Of a DNA stretch of 64,000 bases, positions 59,008 to 64,000 are shown piece by piece. How positions within the stretch are numbered: the first letter of the stretch is position 1; each line of letters begins with the position of its first letter. Under the pieces are notes generated by a model. The model was not told where the DNA came from, did no database searches, and saw only the letters and a program-made list of their open reading frames with translations. The position numbers were made by a program, and so were the translations under genes. Source of the stretch: Thunnus maccoyii (Eukaryota > Chordata > Actinopteri > Scombriformes > Scombridae); NCBI RefSeq assembly GCF_910596095.1, contig NC_056546.1, positions 23,712,425 through 23,776,424 on the forward strand, written 5' to 3'.

Positions 59008-59881
59008 GGGCCAGATGCATAAACGATGCGAACGCACAAAAAACATGCATACGCCATTTCCCGCAAATGAACTGGTATTTATAAACACAGAATGTGCGCA
59101 CCTGACGAATTCTTCAGACCAGGCGCACACATGTTTTTCTAAAGTGATCTGAGGCTGATGTGATGAGGTGGGCATGAAATAGTAAAACATTGTTTAGGTT
59201 GATATCCAGGTGCACTGATTGTGTGATTTATTTTTTTGCGCTCACACGGAGATTTGTAAAATGCTAATCAAAGGCACATTTATAAACGTAACATTGATTA
59301 ATTATCTTTGTGTGATTAATTTTATCATTCTTTTAATTTACACAGGAGTCCACATTTTATTTTGATGTTAATATTCTTTTTACTTTATCCTTAGTTGTGT
59401 CACCTTGTAAAGCGCTACATACTGATCATTGATTACATTGTGAGATATCACTACCGACGATGGTTTACAGTCCATGTGATGAATTAATGATATGGACAGT
59501 ATAAAGAGCCGCACAGCCGTGCGTAATGGTCGCGCGTAATGACAGCTGTTCTGCTGTTGGAGAGCCTCATCGGTGCAACACATTCAGTGATACGGCACTT
59601 CTCTCGCGTTTGTTTCATGGACAGGTGTACAGACCGGTGGAGCAGCGATCTGATATGAAAATGGCTGTTTAAGGGCGTGTCCATTTATGGATAATTGTGG
59701 GAGTGGAAATGAGGCTCGTGCACGTGCGCCCAGTTCCTCAAAGACTGAGATTTATAAAACAGAAGCATGTGTACCCACAGCTTTATAAATCTGATGAAAA
59801 GAATCTGGATGCAAATTCCTGGCTTTGTGCGTCCTCACAGTTTTAGTCATGAATCTACACAGAGTTTTATGCATCTGGCCC
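59008..59881. mobile_element. DNA transposon relic with 16-base terminal inverted repeats
   Basis: The left end GGGCCAGATGCATAAA (59008-59023) is matched exactly by the inverted right end TTTATGCATCTGGCCC (59866-59881). The 874-base inside holds several inverted sub-repeats (GATTTATAAA, TGTGCGCA) but no transposase frame. The style recalls Harbinger/ISL2EU-type non-autonomous elements, but I could not see a target duplication, so the superfamily is uncertain. Confidence 0.65.
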
Positions 59882-60069
59882 ATGGAGAGAAAAAAGGCCA
59901 AAATGAATAAATAAAATAAGTAAATTAAATATATTTGAGATTTTTAAGAAAACTCAGCAATCAAAACACAAAAATAAATAAATAAAAATCATTCAACAAA
60001 GAAATATCCCACCTTATGACCCAAAAATGTCACTTTGCCAATTTTCAGTAATGCAATCTATGATTCCCT

Positions 60070-60317
60070 TTAAGGGACCACTGTGTAAGATTTAGTGGAA
60101 CATACTGGCAGAAATTGAATATAATATTCATAAGTATGTTTTTATTACTGTACAATCCCATGAAACTAAGAAATATTGTGTTTTAATTACTTTAGAATGA
60201 GCCCTTTATATCTACATAGGGAGCGGGTCCTCTTCCTTGGAGCCTGCCATGTTGCACTGCCATGTTTCTACAGTAGCCCAGAACGGACAAATCAAACACT
60301 GGTCCTTAAATACAATA
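60070..60317. mobile_element. Palindromic MITE relic (AGGGACCACTGTGTAAG type)
   Basis: The left end AAGGGACCACTGTGTAAGA is imperfectly mirrored by AAGGACCAGTGTTTGAT on the other strand at the right. Inside are GAGCCCTTTATATCTACATA and CTACAGTAGCCCAGAACGGA, phrases of a common percomorph hAT-type MITE. A LINE relic abuts it on the right. Confidence 0.65.
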
Positions 60318-60369
60318 TTTGTTAGTCTTTTACCAGCATATTTAAAGAAGGATCTGACTTTAATATGAG

Positions 60370-62600
60370 GACTAGTTAAACTGAGGAGTAAACCTGAGGT
60401 TCAGTGTCAAGGTGGACATTAAAAAACAAGTTAAGTTTACCAACAATTTTACCCCAGTACTCCTCAGTATGGATACATGACTGCATACAGTGCCTATAAC
60501 TTCCAACCTCCACTTGACATTTTGAGCACATTTCTGTCACTCTTGGATTCATCCTGTGTCTAAACTGGGGGGTAAACTGTAAATGATGCAATATCCTAAA
60601 CTGTGTCTTTCTGGTTCTATTACATATGGAGATTTCTTTCACAAATTGCCATATTTCCACCCATGTTGTTTCATCTATTATGAGATTGAAGTCATTGCTC
60701 CACATGTGTCGTAAATATTCTGAAGTCATGTTATTAGTAAGGTTAATTTCAGCATACCCCTGACTGAGAGCTGATGTCTTGCCTCTGCTAAGGAGTAAAT
60801 GTTCAATCTGTGAAGTCTGACAGTCTGAAGGATATTTTCTTGTCATGATTGATGCTTTTGCTAAAACATAATTGCAACAAATAAAGTCCTTGATTTGCTT
60901 TTTAGCAAAGAGATTTTATAAGCTTATTTTTAATAGAGGTGTTTTAGATATTACATTCATTTTTTATACTGGGTGAGAGAAACTTACAAATTCACATATT
61001 CCTAGGATTTAGTAATAGGTGAGTTTAACCTCAACTTCTGCTTTCAGCTAACAAAACAGGAAGCGTGAGAGTGGGATGCGACCATTCAACTGTGAAAAAC
61101 AATGCCACATATAGCCTCAAGGTCTTAAGCTGTGCACTGTAAGAGACAGGTGATGTTGATCCATAGGTTGTGCAAAGCAGGATGTTTGATGTTTGAAGTT
61201 TCAGATCACCCAGAGGCGTGGCTGAAGGTAGGGAGTCAGATACCACGAAAAGGAGAGGCAGGACGCTGTCAACCAATGAGAAGACAACAACACCCTGGTT
61301 GCACATTTCTTGATCTATGTATTATTAAAAAAAAACTGGGTCAGGGAGAGATAGTGTGTCAGACTTCGTGAACTGACAGACACTCTGTTGCTTGTCAGGG
61401 AGACTATAGTCAGACCCAGAGCTCTGTAATATTGCATATTCTACTGGTATTTGAATAAAGCTGATTTTGAGCCTAACAATGTCTTCTCCTATCGCTTCAT
61501 TAAAAGAACACGCAAGGACCAGAACAGACAGAATAGCATCAGTCCTCAACAAGTCAAAGAGATAACTGTTTTGATTCTGAATAGAGCTCCAAATTTGTAA
61601 ATATTTGAAGAAGTGATTCTGGGGAGACCATATTTCTGTTGGATTTGTTCAAATCACTCCTTTATCAAATAAAGTTAAAATTCCTCTATCTCTCCAGATG
61701 TTAAATCCTCCATCTGAACAGGCTGGAGCAAAATCAATGTTACATTGTATGGGAGCCAGAGAGGACAGTGTTTTTGAATGACTCTCTAACTTTCTTATTG
61801 CTTGCCAGGCTTACAGATTTGTTCGAATTATAATGTTATTATCCACAACACTCCTGATTCTCCTTAAGTCTAGGGTAAATAAAAAACCTGATTATATGTT
61901 ACCTGTGTTAAATGATTCCAGATAGCCATGCTGATTCTAGGTCATTATTAATCCACTCAGCTATGTAACGAAGCTGTGCAGCCAACTGATAGAGTGTAAC
62001 ATTTGGGACAGCTACACCTCCCTTCTCCACAGACATCTGTAACTTAGCCATTTTTAATCATGGTTTCCTTCTGTTCCAAATGAACCAGCCGTTTACCCTT
62101 TTAATTATTAAGCAGGGTAGGGACCATTTAAATATGATAAAGAGGTCTCGGTAGGATATTCATTTTAAATAAGGCGATCCTACCCAACATACACAGTGGA
62201 AGAGATATCTATCTGTCTAAGTCGTCACTAATATGTTTTTAGAAGAGGCTCAAAATTGGCCTTGCACATCTCTTCTATTGATGGAGTGATCGAAATCCCC
62301 AGGTAAGTAAAACCTTTGGGTGACCATTTAAATGGAGATGGGATGAGGTGATAAGGATTGCCTAAAGGAATGACTTCAGACTTTAAAAAAATAATCTTAT
62401 ACCCTGAAAATTCACCAAATTGATTTATTAACTCCAAAACAGTTGGTATAGATGTCTTTGGCTTAGTTATAAAGAATAAGATATCGTTGGCATATAAGGC
62501 TATTTTGTGATGTTTTTCACCAACAGATTCTGGAAATGGCTATGTTGTTAATGATGTCAGCAGTTAGAGCATCCTCCGAAAAAATCATCAACTTGAACAT
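60370..62600 (-). mobile_element. Degenerate L1-like LINE, ORF2 reverse transcriptase to C-terminus
   Basis: Read on the minus strand from 62600 to 60370, successive frames give the end of the reverse transcriptase domain (HKIALYANDILFF near 62490, then FGEFSGYKI), the thumb region (NGWFIWNRRKP, KLQMSVEKGGVAVPNVTLYQLAA near 62050), and the C-terminal domain (KTQFRILHHLQFTPQFRHR with a Cys/His-rich end near 60500). Order and spacing match L1-like ORF2. The frame is broken by stops and shifts, and the catalytic YADD box reads YAND, so the copy is dead. No endonuclease part or 5' end was seen. The stretch 60970-61310 fits the LINE poorly and may be a later insertion. Confidence 0.75.
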
Positions 62601-64000
62601 ATGCAGTAAAATCAATCTGATGTGTCACTTTGAGGGCAGTTTAATGTCCAAGCTGTAATCTAAACGGTGTGTGCACTTGTATAACAGGTGATATTTTCCT
62701 AAAGAAAACAAACAGCCAGTGTTTGCCCAGAGATAGGAGCAGCTGCTGCACACCTGCCTGCGGCTCGCTTCTTCTCCTCTCTGAACAAGTGTAGGTCTTT
62801 TGTTGCAACAAACAGGCAGGTGAGGGACGCCCGCATTTACGTAGGGTGTAGATTTCAGCACCCATTTAATTACCATCACGTCCTTGACATTCGAAATCGA
62901 ACTAGACCAACTGTGCACATCTATAAATATCAGGAGAAATGCCTGCTTCACTGACAATACATGTAGAGCAAAGCAGAGCTCAGTGTGGGATACGACTGAG
63001 CATCATATACTGTATTATGTGAATCTACATCACTAAGCTCTTGTGCGCTGAAAACTGCACAAAGCTGCTGTCACGATGAAAAATAATCAGAGGACATTAC
63101 ATACAGCTGTAGCACCTTAAAATTTTCATTAATCATTTTAACAACACTGCAGGAAACAGCTCCCTTGGGCGATTACGTCGGCCTGTAGTTCATTGGTAAC
63201 TCCACTTTTGCAGACATGAAATAGCACTGACCCCTTCACATGAAAATTCACTCCTTCTTCACATCTGAATTCCACTTGAAGACTGTGATGATACTTTTAC
63301 ACTCTACGCCCCCAATGAAAGCATTGATAGGAGCCTCTGTTAAGACCACTTTAAAGTCCCATAACAAATTCAGGAATTCCACACAATGGCCTATATTTGT
63401 CCAAGCGTCACATCTGACATGCTTGCTGCACACTGAGATTTGCACACTCCTGAGCTATGAGAGACACTTTAAATATAGACTGCATGGGAGGACAGTGTTG
63501 GTACAGTTGGGCTGTGGGATTGTGAATGGGATTATAATATTATGATATATGGCTGTATTCATTTGACTCTAGGTTCCAATGTGCCATACCACGCATAACA
63601 ACCAGCACACAATGCAAGTATCACTTTCTGCAGCCTCAAACAGTGCTCGCATTGTGTTCGTGCCATTTCGGGACACTTCTTGTACACTTTTCTGCCTCCA
63701 AAATGTTGCAATTTAGCTTTAACATTAGCAGACAAAGTGCGTTTTTAACAGTTGCCATCTAGACTTCAGGTCATTGGCTCTGTTTGAAGCAGCGCGGAAA
63801 TCTTTCCTCTCTGCGTTTCTCTTCATTTTCTCCTGTCTTCATCTTTTTCCCCCCGTGATCGCAGTTTTACAGAGAATCATAAATTTTATGAATTTAAAGT
63901 GCATCCCAAACCAAACATATTTTATTTCCTACTGTGCTGTGCTACTCACATAATAAATTATTTCTGATTGACAAGGAGAGGAAGAAGGTGCTAAATAATA

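Larger units (their letters stand above)
50318..64000. other. Probable ret intron 1 or upstream region
   Basis: No coding exon is recognised in these 13.7 kb. The next expected exon is the ret signal-peptide exon, and I could not identify it on the minus strand. The region holds a T-rich microsatellite (about 52120-52155), at least three DNA-transposon relics (55430-55740, 59008-59881, 60070-60317), one LINE relic (60370-62600), and long unique AT-rich stretches that may contain enhancers. Open frames here show no family resemblance outside the LINE. Confidence 0.55.

Noticed and set aside
60376-60846. Open frame of 156 codons on the minus strand
   Set aside because: The text matches the C-terminal part of L1-like ORF2 and continues, broken, to the reverse transcriptase part at 62.5 kb.

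Overview
This is a gene-rich window of a ray-finned fish genome, most likely a spiny-rayed (percomorph) teleost. The evidence is five intron-containing vertebrate genes with compact introns, GT-AG splice sites that keep the reading frame across every junction I traced, and several short dispersed repeats that I recognise as typical of percomorph fish. No prokaryotic, viral, CRISPR or tRNA features were seen.

Layout from left to right: (1) 1-2239, inpp5f 5' flank, with a degenerate LINE 3' end near 1.4-1.9 kb. (2) inpp5f (SAC2 phosphoinositide phosphatase), + strand, 20 coding exons, 2240-12588, with an apparent 3' UTR reaching about 15.9 kb. (3) mcmbp (MCM-binding protein), - strand, 16 exons, 23485-15984, tail to tail with inpp5f. 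(4) A bidirectional promoter of about 0.7 kb (23486-24182). (5) sec23ip (p125, DDHD family), + strand, 18 exons, 24183-31324. (6) csgalnact2 (chondroitin sulfate GalNAc transferase), - strand, 7 coding exons, 36409-33244, with a probable non-coding first exon near 39.75 kb. (7) ret receptor tyrosine kinase, - strand, 19 exons seen (human exons 2-20), 50317-42169; the signal-peptide exon was not found and probably lies beyond the right edge. (8) 50.3-64 kb, probable first intron or upstream region of ret, with DNA-transposon relics and a degenerate L1-like LINE at 60.4-62.6 kb.

The genes act in different processes: phosphoinositide turnover (inpp5f), DNA replication (mcmbp), ER-exit-site organisation (sec23ip), Golgi glycosaminoglycan synthesis (csgalnact2) and GDNF-family signalling (ret). 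They are not a functional cluster. The arrangement joins two blocks that in human lie far apart on chromosome 10 (INPP5F-MCMBP-SEC23IP at 10q26; RET-CSGALNACT2 at 10q11).

The most notable sequence-level points are: conserved alternative C-termini of ret (RET9 and RET51), a probable minor-class (U12) AT-AC intron in mcmbp, a substitution in the GWGGED motif of csgalnact2, a consensus E2F-like site in the mcmbp/sec23ip promoter, and several inactive transposon copies. I did not find a convincing undescribed biological system; most of the window is well-conserved vertebrate gene content.
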